14,809 nucleotides of DNA from Candidatus Melainabacteria bacterium (GCA_014380105.1 JACMKL010000497.1:1-14809), one strand, 5' to 3'; numbered from the stretch's first letter, positions 6,523 through 14,465 are shown. Notes: a model not told the origin generated them from the letters alone. Numbers and translations are program-made.

Positions 6523-8070
6523 ATGTTCGCGCGTATTTTTTCCGGCGGATTGAGTGGCGTTGATGCTTATCGCATCGAGGTCGAAGCTGATTGTGCAGGC
6601 GGAATTGGTCAAATACAAATCGTGGGACTGCCGGATGCCGCGGTGAAAGAGTCTCAAGAGCGGGTGCGTTCGGCAATAAAATCCTGTTCTTTTCTGATGC
6701 CTCCCGGGCGTAAATGGGTGATCAATATGGCCCCGGCAGACACCAGAAAAGAAGGACCTCTGTATGATTTGCCGATTGCAATTGGAATTTTGGCTTCCAC
6801 AGGTTTGATCAATAAAGAACATCTTTCCAAATTTTGGTTTATTGGAGAATTAGGTTTAGATGGATCTTTGCGTGGAGTGACCGGCGCGCTGCCAATTGCA
6901 CTTGCTGCAAAAGCCAGCGGTGCTGAAGCAATTGTTGTTGCTGACGGCAATGCTGATGAAGCCTCGCTTGTAGATGGCATCAAAGTTTATGCAGTCAATC
7001 ATTTGTTGCAGGTATGTCTACTTATGAATGACCCGAACAGTTTGTCTCCGATGCATTTTGATGCGCGTGCATCTTTTGAGAGAAGCAGCCGCATGAATCG
7101 GCGCATAAAAATGATTGGCGATTTTGGTGACGTAAAAGGTCAAGGTTTGGCAAAACGAGCGTTAGAGATAGCTGCTGCAGGGCGTCACAACATATTAATG
7201 ATAGGACCGCCTGGTTCCGGTAAATCAATGTTGGCACAGAGGTTGCCTGGCATTATGCCACCACTGAGTTTTGAAGAAGCGCTGGAATTGACGAAGTTGT
7301 ACAGCGTTGCCGGTTTGATTAGTGACCGCTCTTCGCTCGTTTTAGATAGACCTTTCCGCGCACCACACCATACTGCTTCAGCTGTTGGTCTGACCGGCGG
7401 TGGTGCATTGGTTCGACCAGGTGAAATTTCACTCTCGCACCAGGGTGTTTTGTTTCTTGATGAACTGACCGAGTTTCCGCGCTCTCACCTGGAGACTTTG
7501 CGTCAGCCATTGGAGAATGCAAACATCGTAATCAGTCGTGCCCAGCAGACAATTACTTATCCTGCTTCCTTTCTATTGATAGCTGCCTGCAATCCTTGTC
7601 CTTGTGGATACAAAGGCGACAGAATTAAATGCTGCGTCTGCTCACCAACCGCTGCCGGCAGATACTGGGGGCGTATCTCAGGACCACTGCTTGACCGAAT
7701 TGATTTGCATGTTCAAGTTAGTCGGCTGGAAAGGGAAGAGTTGATGACCAGACCTGGCGGAAAATCCAGTGCAGAAATTCGCAAAGGCGTACTTCGTGCG
7801 GTTGCTCGTCAGCGCGAGCGTTTAATTGGCGAACCATTTTGTTTTAATGGACAGCTCTCCCAAAAACTAACGTCAAAATTTTGTCGGCTTGATGAAGAAT
7901 CTCGTCAAACGCTTGCTGACGCAGTAACGAATTTGGGATTGTCGGCGCGAGCGCATGATCGGATTTTGCGCATTTCTCGCACGATTGCTGATTTAGCAGG
8001 CGCGGAGGATATCACAAAGACTCATGTCGCTGAAGCTGTGCGCTATCGCGAAGTTACTCGTGCCAGCTAA
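6523..8070 (+). CDS. comM: ComM/YifB-family AAA+ ATPase (Mg-chelatase-like)
   Basis: 515 aa, the full family length. ATG has AGGGAGGT 5 nt upstream. The N-terminal Lon-protease-like fold (about 1-170) includes the signature NMAPADTRKEGPLYDLPIA. The AAA+ core has Walker A GPPGSGKS (228-235), the RPFRAPHHTAS segment, Walker B GVLFLDEL (308-315), and the family's CNPCPCG cysteine cluster followed by CCVC; the C-terminal Mg-chelatase helical domain follows. In other bacteria ComM is a hexameric helicase that promotes branch migration during natural transformation. Here no competence genes are adjacent, so that role is inferred from family. The stop TAA overlaps the stop of the convergent lysC by 4 bp. 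The gene is separated from the TPR gene by 113 nt containing a possible terminator. Confidence 0.96.
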   Translation: MFARIFSGGLSGVDAYRIEVEADCAGGIGQIQIVGLPDAAVKESQERVRSAIKSCSFLMPPGRKWVINMAPADTRKEGPLYDLPIAIGILASTGLINKEHLSKFWFIGELGLDGSLRGVTGALPIALAAKASGAEAIVVADGNADEASLVDGIKVYAVNHLLQVCLLMNDPNSLSPMHFDARASFERSSRMNRRIKMIGDFGDVKGQGLAKRALEIAAAGRHNILMIGPPGSGKSMLAQRLPGIMPPLSFEEALELTKLYSVAGLISDRSSLVLDRPFRAPHHTASAVGLTGGGALVRPGEISLSHQGVLFLDELTEFPRSHLETLRQPLENANIVISRAQQTITYPASFLLIAACNPCPCGYKGDRIKCCVCSPTAAGRYWGRISGPLLDRIDLHVQVSRLEREELMTRPGGKSSAEIRKGVLRAVARQRERLIGEPFCFNGQLSQKLTSKFCRLDEESRQTLADAVTNLGLSARAHDRILRISRTIADLAGAEDITKTHVAEAVRYREVTRAS

Positions 8071-9461
8071 ACTTTGGCAGTGACAGGGAAGAAGTGTTTG
8101 TGCAATTGCTTAATCGATTTATCTGCATCTTCGTTGCTTACGACAAAGCTCAAGTTGATATCAGAGGCACCACCAGAGATCATGATGATATTGACGTTGT
8201 TGAGTGCGCTGAAGACTTCGCCTGCAATGCCGCTCTTGTCGCGGAATTGACGACCAACCACGCTCACAATTGAGACATCAGTAAGTATTTTAACTTCGCC
8301 AAGATCTTTCAAGTCTCGGATGATTGAATCCAATTCTTCTGTTCGGTCCACTGTAAGTGAGACCGAAACTTCAGAGGTGGCAATTAAATCGATGGAGGTA
8401 GAATAGCGGTCGAAAATTTCAAAGACTTTCAGCAGAAAGCCGTGAGCCATGAGCATCTTGAATGAGCTGATGAATAAGGCGGTAATGCCTTTTTTGGCAG
8501 CAATTGCGCATATCGGACGTTTGTCGCCATCACTTGATTGCACTTCGCGATCCGCTTTGATAATGGTGCCCGGATTATTCGGACGCATAGTGTTCAAAAT
8601 TCTGACTGCAATTCCTTGCTCGATTGCTGGCTTGATTGTAAGTGGGTGCAAGACTTTGGCGCCAAAATAGGCTAACTCAGCGGCTTCCTGGAAGCCTACT
8701 TCCGCAATCACTTCAGCTTCCGGAACCAAGCGTGGATCAGACGTCATCATTCCGTCGACGTCTGTCCAGATCTGAATTTCGTCAGCATCAACAGCGGCAC
8801 CAAATATGGCGGCACTATAATCAGACCCACCGCGTCCGAGTGTAGTCGTAACTCCGTCGGAATTTGATCCGATGAAGCCCTGCGTGATCACAACTTTTCC
8901 TTCTTTTGAAGGCTTGGTAATTTTTGTTTTGGCGCGTTTTTTGATTTCTTCAGATATAGGATTGGCGCGACCGAAAGTGCTGTCTGTGAGCATAACTTCG
9001 CGAGCATCCAACCAGACGCTCGGTATTCCCTGTACATCAAATATGCCAGCCACAATCTTGGACGAAAGCAGTTCTCCCATGCCTGAAACGGCGTCTACGG
9101 AGCGTTTTGATAGCTCTCCCAGGTAACTCACACCTTTGAGGATTATCTCCAACTCTTCGAAGTGTGGCTCCAGGCTGTCTGCTATTTGCTTGGCTTTCGT
9201 AAGGTCTTTGCCTAAACCAGCCTCAATTGCGTCTGCATGCTTCTTGCGCAGGTCCACAACCTCGTTGAGAGCACCTTTGAGGTCTTTGGAGACGGCCTTT
9301 TCACCAGCGCGGATCAGAGCGTTTGTGACGCCAGACATTGCAGAAAGCACCACTAATGGAGCTGACTTCGACTGGCTTTTAGCGTTATTAACGATAGACA
9401 GCACATCTTGCATACGCTCGGCAGAGCCGACCGATGTACCGCCAAATTTCATGACAAGCAT
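8067..9461 (-). CDS. lysC: Aspartate kinase, AKIII (LysC) type
   Basis: Phosphorylates aspartate, the first step to lysine, diaminopimelate, threonine and methionine. 464 aa; ATG 9461 has AGGAG 6 nt upstream. Kinase motifs: KFGGTSVG (5-12), SAMSGVT (40-46), GMGELLSSKI (127-136), TTLGRGGSDYSA (206-217) and WTDVDGMMTSDPR (232-244). Two C-terminal ACT domains follow: the first (about 318-390) contains SSFKMLMAHGFLLKVFEIF and SIDLIATSEVSVSLT, closely like the lysine-sensing region of E. coli AKIII; the second spans about 395-460. Lysine feedback is therefore likely. No homoserine dehydrogenase domain is fused. It lies 61 nt downstream of murA on the same strand, probably one transcription unit, and ends tail-to-tail with comM. 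Confidence 0.97.
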   Translation of the reverse strand: MLVMKFGGTSVGSAERMQDVLSIVNNAKSQSKSAPLVVLSAMSGVTNALIRAGEKAVSKDLKGALNEVVDLRKKHADAIEAGLGKDLTKAKQIADSLEPHFEELEIILKGVSYLGELSKRSVDAVSGMGELLSSKIVAGIFDVQGIPSVWLDAREVMLTDSTFGRANPISEEIKKRAKTKITKPSKEGKVVITQGFIGSNSDGVTTTLGRGGSDYSAAIFGAAVDADEIQIWTDVDGMMTSDPRLVPEAEVIAEVGFQEAAELAYFGAKVLHPLTIKPAIEQGIAVRILNTMRPNNPGTIIKADREVQSSDGDKRPICAIAAKKGITALFISSFKMLMAHGFLLKVFEIFDRYSTSIDLIATSEVSVSLTVDRTEELDSIIRDLKDLGEVKILTDVSIVSVVGRQFRDKSGIAGEVFSALNNVNIIMISGGASDINLSFVVSNEDADKSIKQLHKHFFPVTAKV

Positions 9462-9522
9462 TTCTTGCTCCTGTCAGCAAACAAAGACAGGATTATCTTA
9501 GGACGTTAGCTTGTCTGCGGCA

Positions 9523-10833
9523 TTACCTACGGTAAATGTCAGCACCCAAACCGCGCAATTTGTCTTCCAGATGCTCGTATCCGCGATCCATGTGTTTAAG
9601 ACCTGTAACTTCTGTTACGCCTTCAGCAGCAAGACCGGCAATTACCAGGGCGGCAGCAGCTCTCAAATCGCTTGATTTAACTTCCGCGCCTGTCAGTTTT
9701 GGCACACCTTTGATTATTGCGGCGTTGCCTGTCAGAGAAATGTCAGCACCCATGCGTCTCAGTTCACCAACTTGCATGAACCGATTTTCGAAGATCGTTT
9801 CGTTAATGATCGAAGTGCCTTCAGCCAGAGCCAAGACCGACATCATTGGAGCTTGCAAGTCCGTTGGATAGCCAGGGTATGGAAGAGTAGTTGTATCAAC
9901 CGCTCTGATTTTTCCTGATCTGACTTTGATAACGTCTGGAGCGAAGATGGAAACTTCTGCGCCCATCTCTTGCATCTTGCTGATTACAGAGTAGAGGTGG
10001 TGCGGATTGCAGTTAGTCATTGTGATTTCGCCGGTTGTCGCCATGCAGGCAAACAAGAAAGTACCGGCTTCCAACCTGTCTGGAATGGTGTCGATAACAG
10101 CACCGTGGAGGTCTTCCACTCGGACGCCGTCGATCACGATTTGATAAGTACCGGCTCCAGTGATTTTGCCGCCCATTGCGTTGACGAAATCAGCAAGGTT
10201 GGTAATTTCAGGATCTTGTGCAGCGTTTTCGATCACAGTTTGACCTTCAGCCAAAACTGCTGCAAGCATGATGTTTTCGGTGGCACCATTGGATGGTTTG
10301 TCGAGGTAAATTCTTGTTCCTACCAACTTTTCGGCTTGTGCATGAACGTAGCCGTGTTCGCAGTAGATTTCGGCTCCGAGTGACTTCAAGCCACGCTCGT
10401 GGAGATCGATGCGACGTTCGCCGATCGAGCAACCACCAGGAAGTGAAACTTTGGCTTGTTTGCAGCGAGCAAGCAATGGTCCAAGAACGACAAAGGAAGC
10501 GCGAAGTTGGCTGACCAATTCATATGGTGCTTCGTAGTCTGTCAAATCTGAAGCGTCGATAATTACTTCGTCAACGCCGACAGTGACTTTTGCGCCCAGG
10601 TGGCGAATGACGTCAGCCATCATGTGCACGTCGGTCAAATTAGGCACGTTGCGCAATATTGAAACGCCTGGTGCGAGCAGCGCCGCTGCCATCATTTTCA
10701 GTACCGCATTCTTAGCGCCTGAAACTTTAACCTCGCCGTTTAGCGGCTTGCCACCACGAATAATAATGCGTTCTTCGTTTTCACGCGGTCCTTGTTTGGT
10801 CGTAGGATCGATGCTTGATACGTTTGGTGTCAT
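9523..10833 (-). CDS. murA: UDP-N-acetylglucosamine 1-carboxyvinyltransferase
   Basis: Transfers enolpyruvate from PEP to UDP-GlcNAc, the first committed step of peptidoglycan synthesis, in the cytoplasm. 436 aa with the two-domain EPSP-synthase fold: KVSGAKNAVLKMMAAALLAPG near the N-terminus, the catalytic loop LPGGCSIGERRIDLH with Cys135 (equivalent of E. coli Cys115, the residue alkylated by fosfomycin, so the enzyme should not be intrinsically resistant through Asp), and YPTDLQAPMMSV in the second half. About 20 polar residues precede the usual N-terminus; no other in-frame start is evident and the ATG lacks a clear Shine-Dalgarno, so the exact start is less certain. lysC follows 61 nt downstream. 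A palindrome-rich region lies upstream. Confidence 0.97.
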   Translation of the reverse strand: MTPNVSSIDPTTKQGPRENEERIIIRGGKPLNGEVKVSGAKNAVLKMMAAALLAPGVSILRNVPNLTDVHMMADVIRHLGAKVTVGVDEVIIDASDLTDYEAPYELVSQLRASFVVLGPLLARCKQAKVSLPGGCSIGERRIDLHERGLKSLGAEIYCEHGYVHAQAEKLVGTRIYLDKPSNGATENIMLAAVLAEGQTVIENAAQDPEITNLADFVNAMGGKITGAGTYQIVIDGVRVEDLHGAVIDTIPDRLEAGTFLFACMATTGEITMTNCNPHHLYSVISKMQEMGAEVSIFAPDVIKVRSGKIRAVDTTTLPYPGYPTDLQAPMMSVLALAEGTSIINETIFENRFMQVGELRRMGADISLTGNAAIIKGVPKLTGAEVKSSDLRAAAALVIAGLAAEGVTEVTGLKHMDRGYEHLEDKLRGLGADIYRR

Positions 10834-10966
10834 TCTTTTAGCCGCTTCTAGGTAGGAGTTGCCGTTTAATCAGATGCATCCTTCATACGCTCTACTCCAA
10901 AGACGTATAAGTGATGTCTACCGCTCAGGTAGTGTGCTATGTACTGTAGAGTTTGGTCGCCGATTG

Positions 10967-11005
10967 GATATTTGCTTGGGGTGCCTGGGGTGGTCTGCAA
11001 ATATC
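10967..11005. repeat. 9-bp perfect inverted repeat with G-rich spacer
   Basis: GATATTTGC (10967-10975) and GCAAATATC (10997-11005), separated by 21 nt containing two TGGGG runs. On RNA this would be a stem with a G-rich (or on the minus strand C-rich) loop. It is part of the probable murA leader. Confidence 0.7.
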
Positions 11006-11009
11006 GGCT

Positions 11010-11032
11010 GCGCACCGGTGCGCGTAGTGCGC
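11010..11032. repeat. 14-bp perfect palindrome plus an extra copy of one arm
   Basis: GCGCACCGGTGCGC (11010-11023) equals its own reverse complement. A second GTGCGC follows at 11027-11032, so GCGCAC (11010-11015) can pair with either copy. It may be a dimeric regulator's operator or one of two alternative RNA stems. Confidence 0.65.
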
Positions 11033-11094
11033 CTCTGTACTAACTATAAACCGCGAAGGTAAGCCTGATGTTAACCTAGAGACTTAATTGATTT

Positions 11095-11103
11095 TGCTAT
11101 AAA
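11095..11103 (+). promoter_or_regulatory. Extended -10 promoter of the cytochrome gene
   Basis: TGCTATAAA: TATAAA (11098-11103) with TG one base upstream, in AT-rich DNA. No clear -35. Predicted leader to the GTG start is about 84 nt. Confidence 0.45.
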
Positions 11104-11193
11104 ACTTGGTTAGTCTGAGCCTCTTGGCGAGCAGCAATCATCATCTAAGCCAAAAATACAGAAAAAAACTCACTAAAAACGGATGTAAAACGG

Positions 11194-11613
11194 GTGTTAA
11201 TTTATTTTGTCAAGCAACTGAATGCCCCTGCGGGGCGGGCGTTAAGGCGGTCGAAAAGCAGAGGCACCATTTGTCTAATCTCAGCGGTTCTCTTGTCATC
11301 CTGTTCGATGGGCGAGGAAGTCAAACGTATCCGTGCTGTAAACGAAGTTGAAAAACAGCGCGCCCAGTCACAATCAACCGACTTAACTGGTGAGCAACTA
11401 TTTATTAGGAGCTGCAATACTTGTCATCCGCGCGGTCGCGAGGGAATGGGGCCAGCTCTCGATAAAGTAAACGAACACTTTCCGGATGATGCAACGTTGA
11501 AGCGCTTTTTGCGCATGGGCAAAGGCGCGATGCCAGCGCAAACGCCTGAAACCATCAATGATCAAGAGCTGGATAATCTTGTTAAATACGTACGCCAGTT
11601 GCCCAAGCCCTAG
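11194..11613 (+). CDS. Monoheme class I cytochrome c lipoprotein
   Basis: 139 aa from a GTG start. The N-terminus is basic (RALRRSKSR), followed by a hydrophobic core and the lipobox LSSC with lipidation at Cys37. The mature domain carries one heme-binding motif, CNTCH (74-78), with a downstream KGAMPAQ whose Met113 is the probable sixth heme ligand, and a C-terminal helix (ELDNLVKYVRQLP) typical of small cytochromes c. It would be a membrane-anchored periplasmic electron carrier. There is no oxidase or reductase gene nearby to name the partner. The GTG lacks a good Shine-Dalgarno, so the start may lie slightly elsewhere, but it must precede the signal sequence. It converges with a membrane-protein gene 21 nt away. 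Confidence 0.88.
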   Translation: MLIYFVKQLNAPAGRALRRSKSRGTICLISAVLLSSCSMGEEVKRIRAVNEVEKQRAQSQSTDLTGEQLFIRSCNTCHPRGREGMGPALDKVNEHFPDDATLKRFLRMGKGAMPAQTPETINDQELDNLVKYVRQLPKP

Positions 11614-11634
11614 GCACCACTAGTGATGTTGTGT

Positions 11635-12219
11635 TTAGGCGCTTGGATTGGCTAAGAGTTCCAAGACCCAGACAAGTGCGATCGAAAACAAGACAACAAT
11701 CACAACGCGAGAAATCAAATGTGGACCACTCATGATGATTGGTTCAATTGGGCAATATTTGATAAACGAATTCGGAATTTTTTCTCGTTCTGCCAGGTAA
11801 AGCGAAGAGATAAGCATTGGCCAAACGCGCTTGCCGTCAGCATTTAGCTTGTAAATCACAATGACCAATTCCGGGCTTATATACAACTGTACTACTTGGT
11901 CCCAGTTGACTGTCTTCCTTTGTGGCCAATAGGTGCCACGATATTTAATTCCGAAAGAGCTCAGCTGTAAGCTGGATGGACTTATATAAGGACGCAATCC
12001 AACAAATATTGCCACCAGAGCAATGGTGATAAAAAAGCCTTCGATATTAAAAAGCAACTTCCAATTGCCGGTTTCGTATAACTTGGTCCAGCAAAATCTA
12101 GCAAGCCCTATGTAAGCGGCCGCAAGAATGACGCACATCGCCAACTCTGTAGGGTCTCTATTCTCTACATAGTTGTCTTGCGAATCGTCGTTTACATCTG
12201 ATTGTGGCGCATCCGACAT
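11635..12219 (-). CDS. Membrane protein, 194 aa, possible bacterial PH-like domain
   Basis: The first 25 residues are polar and acidic (Asp/Asn-rich), followed by hydrophobic segments at about 26-44 and 60-77, a soluble stretch at about 78-165, and a final membrane helix at about 168-189. The soluble part has alternating beta-strand-like segments (SSLQLSSFGIKYRGTYWPQRK, then VNWDQVVQLYISPELVIVIYKL) that recall bacterial PH-like (YdbT/DUF304-style) domains, which also sit next to paired TM helices; this is a resemblance only. The ATG at 12219 has no clear Shine-Dalgarno. A 6-bp inverted repeat lies 31-44 nt upstream. It is downstream of the HerA gene on the same strand (110-nt gap). Confidence 0.75.
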   Translation of the reverse strand: MSDAPQSDVNDDSQDNYVENRDPTELAMCVILAAAYIGLARFCWTKLYETGNWKLLFNIEGFFITIALVAIFVGLRPYISPSSLQLSSFGIKYRGTYWPQRKTVNWDQVVQLYISPELVIVIYKLNADGKRVWPMLISSLYLAEREKIPNSFIKYCPIEPIIMSGPHLISRVVIVVLFSIALVWVLELLANPSA

Positions 12220-12249
12220 GCGTTTGAAAGCCGTTTTTGCAATTGCGAA

Positions 12250-12263
12250 CTGAGAAGTCTCAG
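12250..12263. repeat. Inverted repeat upstream of the 194-aa membrane protein gene
   Basis: CTGAGA (12250-12255), 2-nt spacer, TCTCAG (12258-12263). There is no T-run after it on the minus strand, so an operator is more likely than a terminator for the HerA unit. A smaller repeat, AGGG/CCCT, lies around 12297-12311. Confidence 0.45.
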
Positions 12264-12329
12264 GTTAAGAGTAAACCAAATCGATCTCTTCTAGCAAGGG
12301 CAATTACCCTAATTTACGTCAGGGGAAGA

Positions 12330-13994
12330 TTATCCACCGAAGAGTTCGTTGCGTGCTTGCTTCGCTTTTTCTTTCAGAACTTCCGGACTGGCGTTGGCTA
12401 TTTCTTCTGAGCGTGGTGCGATCGCTCTGTAGAAATCGGCGTCAAAGCCGCGGGTGCGAACCACTACAGGCATGGGCACCGCGTAACCTAAGACGAGAGC
12501 TTGCTGTTTTGGGTCAAGCTGCGAGAGAACAGTGCGCAAAGTCTGACTTCCGGACACTCCCGTAAAGACAGCATCAATATCTTTATCATCGTTTAAAAGT
12601 GCTGTCACTCTGGTGCCGATCTGACTCAAAATCTCAGGGTCGATTCCGGAAGGTCTCTGGTCGACAATTAGAAGTGTCACCGAATACTTGCGCATCTCGC
12701 GAGCGATAATACCGAATATGGTTTGCTTCGCAACAGCTGGTGCCAAAAATTTGTGTGCTTCTTCTATGACGATCATCAGCTTCCGTGGCGGTTCTACGTG
12801 CTCTGGGTCGGCTTGATAAACTTCCGAGCGACGAACATATTCGGCGTGGATTCGGCGAGTAATAATATTGGTCGCTAACATGTAGGACAACAAATTATTT
12901 TGTCGCCCAAATTCCAGCACCACATGTTTGCCAGCCTGAATGAAAGTGATGATCTCTTCTATATAGTTATGCGAAACTCTTGTTTTAAGATAAGGTGTTT
13001 TTTGCACCACGGTGTTCAAGCGTCTTTGCAAAGTTTTGATGGCTGTTGGATGCCCTTTGTGAGATTGGCAAAATTCTTCAATCTCCTCGCCGGACATTTC
13101 TAGCAATGTGGCAATCCAGTCGGCTCCCATCTTTTCACGAATAATATAGGCGTTTTCGATCGTCGCTTCCGTCAGATTGAGTTCAACTTTCAGTAAGTCG
13201 AGGTCTTCAATTTCAATCTGGTTGTAGCCGATATAAAGTTCGTGTACATCCGGCAAGCCGCGTGCTCGAGAGGACTCGCGATCTAAGCTGAAGACAACCA
13301 CTTCGCCACCAAATAGTTGTTTCAACCCTTTCACTCGTGGTGCCGATTTACTCTCGGACATTGCCTGCCAGCCGTATTCATTATGCATGTCGAAAACAAG
13401 CACGGAGGCTATGTCTTTTGCAATTACACCGCACAGAAAAATGCGCGTCAAAAATGATTTGCCGGTTCCTGATTTACCAAAAATTCCGTTTGAGCGTTCG
13501 ATAAAGCGGTCGAGATTTATGCAGACCGGTGTCTCCATATTTAGTGGTTTGCCAATATTGAAAAACGAATTGTCGCGATCATTTTCGTCTTCTTCTCCGA
13601 ACACAAGCGCAAAATCGCTACTGGTTGCTTCGAATACTTGTGAGAAGTGACTGGGAATAGTTTTAACCGGTCGCAATCCGGCCGCTTCATTTTCGCTGCC
13701 CGCTTCGAGCATTAACATCGGTTGCACTTTTACTGTGCCAAAGGTCGAGAATCCCGACAAAACTTCCAGAATAAAATCGTCCGAACTGGGCGGATTTGAG
13801 AGAATATTTGGACTGGAAGTCGAAAGCGCAACGTCAGTCAACATGCTAAAGAAGCGCGTGCGTTTTCCTTCAACTACAACAAATCGACCGACGCGCAAAT
13901 CTTCGACTGAGTGAGAACTGTCCAGCCTCATCTCAAGGCCTGTTGAGAGCGAGCCCTGAGTGATTATGCCGAGATAGTTTGATCGTTTTGCCAT
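12330..13994 (-). CDS. HerA-type ATPase (DUF87, HAS-barrel N-terminus)
   Basis: 554 aa from ATG 13994 (MAKRSNYLGIITQGSL). The frame is open 27 codons further upstream, but that part overlaps the preceding gene and is out of style. Residues about 1-100 resemble the HAS beta-barrel found before HerA ATPase domains. The ATPase has Walker A GKSGTGKS (173-180), FDMHNEYGW, Walker B IVIEEAH (408-414) and the DQRPSGIDPEILSQIGTRV segment typical of HerA/FtsK-like hexameric DNA translocases. In archaea HerA works with the NurA nuclease in end resection, and bacterial relatives pair with various nucleases, some in phage defence; no nuclease gene is seen here. The gene starts 16 nt after the stop of the 88-aa gene with no Shine-Dalgarno of its own, suggesting translational coupling. 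Confidence 0.92.
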   Translation of the reverse strand: MAKRSNYLGIITQGSLSTGLEMRLDSSHSVEDLRVGRFVVVEGKRTRFFSMLTDVALSTSSPNILSNPPSSDDFILEVLSGFSTFGTVKVQPMLMLEAGSENEAAGLRPVKTIPSHFSQVFEATSSDFALVFGEEDENDRDNSFFNIGKPLNMETPVCINLDRFIERSNGIFGKSGTGKSFLTRIFLCGVIAKDIASVLVFDMHNEYGWQAMSESKSAPRVKGLKQLFGGEVVVFSLDRESSRARGLPDVHELYIGYNQIEIEDLDLLKVELNLTEATIENAYIIREKMGADWIATLLEMSGEEIEEFCQSHKGHPTAIKTLQRRLNTVVQKTPYLKTRVSHNYIEEIITFIQAGKHVVLEFGRQNNLLSYMLATNIITRRIHAEYVRRSEVYQADPEHVEPPRKLMIVIEEAHKFLAPAVAKQTIFGIIAREMRKYSVTLLIVDQRPSGIDPEILSQIGTRVTALLNDDKDIDAVFTGVSGSQTLRTVLSQLDPKQQALVLGYAVPMPVVVRTRGFDADFYRAIAPRSEEIANASPEVLKEKAKQARNELFGG

Positions 13995-14010
13995 GGGAAA
14001 GCCGGTCGGC

Positions 14011-14277
14011 TTACACGGTAAAACCGATGGCTTTAGCGAAACTTTTGACTGCCGCATCTTTCTGTCCGGCTTCAAATGTTTCTTTATTCAAAACTTCGGT
14101 TTCTTCATTGCCGCGAAATTCGATCATTGTGAAATGCAATGGTTCGTGGAGACTTCTTTCAAGTCTATAAAGATTGCCGTTTTCGCCGGTTGCACCGACC
14201 AATCCCCAGACGCCGTCCAGAGACTTGAGGATGTCGTCCACTGTGTGAGGCCATTGTGGTCTGACTAGCATGCCCAT
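14011..14277 (-). CDS. 88-aa protein of unknown function, upstream partner of the HerA gene
   Basis: ATG 14277 is preceded by a near-perfect AAGGAGGAG at good spacing, which fixes the start; a longer reading from 14412 would run back into the tRNA gene and is rejected. The product is soluble, mixed alpha/beta, with an N-terminal helix (HTVDDILKSLDGVWGLVG), a central strand-rich part (PLHFTMIEFRGNEETEVLN) and a C-terminal helix (DAAVKSFAKAIGF). No signal peptide, membrane segment or known motif is visible. It is followed after 16 nt by the HerA ATPase, so the two are probably made together. Whether it binds HerA or DNA is unknown. Confidence 0.8.
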   Translation of the reverse strand: MGMLVRPQWPHTVDDILKSLDGVWGLVGATGENGNLYRLERSLHEPLHFTMIEFRGNEETEVLNKETFEAGQKDAAVKSFAKAIGFTV

Positions 14278-14319
14278 CGCTTCTCCTCCTTGCCTGTAAT
14301 TGTTGAACCATAAGCAAAA

Positions 14320-14366
14320 GCCATTGCCTGGATACCGAGTCGTTGAACGGTCTTCTAAGCAATGGC
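14320..14366. repeat. Nested inverted repeat between tRNA-Leu and the 88-aa gene
   Basis: GCCATTGC (14320-14327) and GCAATGGC (14359-14366) are perfect 8-bp arms, with ACCG/CGGT nested inside the 31-nt loop. The same stretch repeats GTTGAAC (14302-14308 and 14342-14348) and AAGCAA (14312-14317 and 14357-14362). It would fold in the leader of the 88-aa gene's mRNA. Confidence 0.6.
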
Positions 14367-14385
14367 CGTATGGCTGAAAAAAATT

Positions 14386-14465
<80 letters not shown>

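Larger units (their letters stand above)
10834..11193. other. Divergent intergenic region between murA and the cytochrome gene (360 nt)
   Basis: No convincing gene. It contains a 5-bp hairpin CTACC/GGTAG (10918-10932), a 9-bp inverted repeat GATATTTGC/GCAAATATC (10967-11005) and a 14-bp perfect palindrome (11010-11023), described separately. A TATAGT box on the minus strand (11048-11043) could serve murA, giving a leader of roughly 200 nt with all these structures; no good -35 was found for it. The right part is AT-rich and holds the cytochrome promoter. Confidence 0.5.

Noticed and set aside
13995..14075. 27-codon N-terminal extension of HerA
   Set aside because: It overlaps the end of the 88-aa gene, and the conserved-looking start MAKRSNYLGIITQG fits better.
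12330..14277. Calling the HerA pair an established phage-defence system
   Set aside because: No nuclease, Sir2 or other effector gene is adjacent and there is no mobile-element context, so the sequence does not support it.
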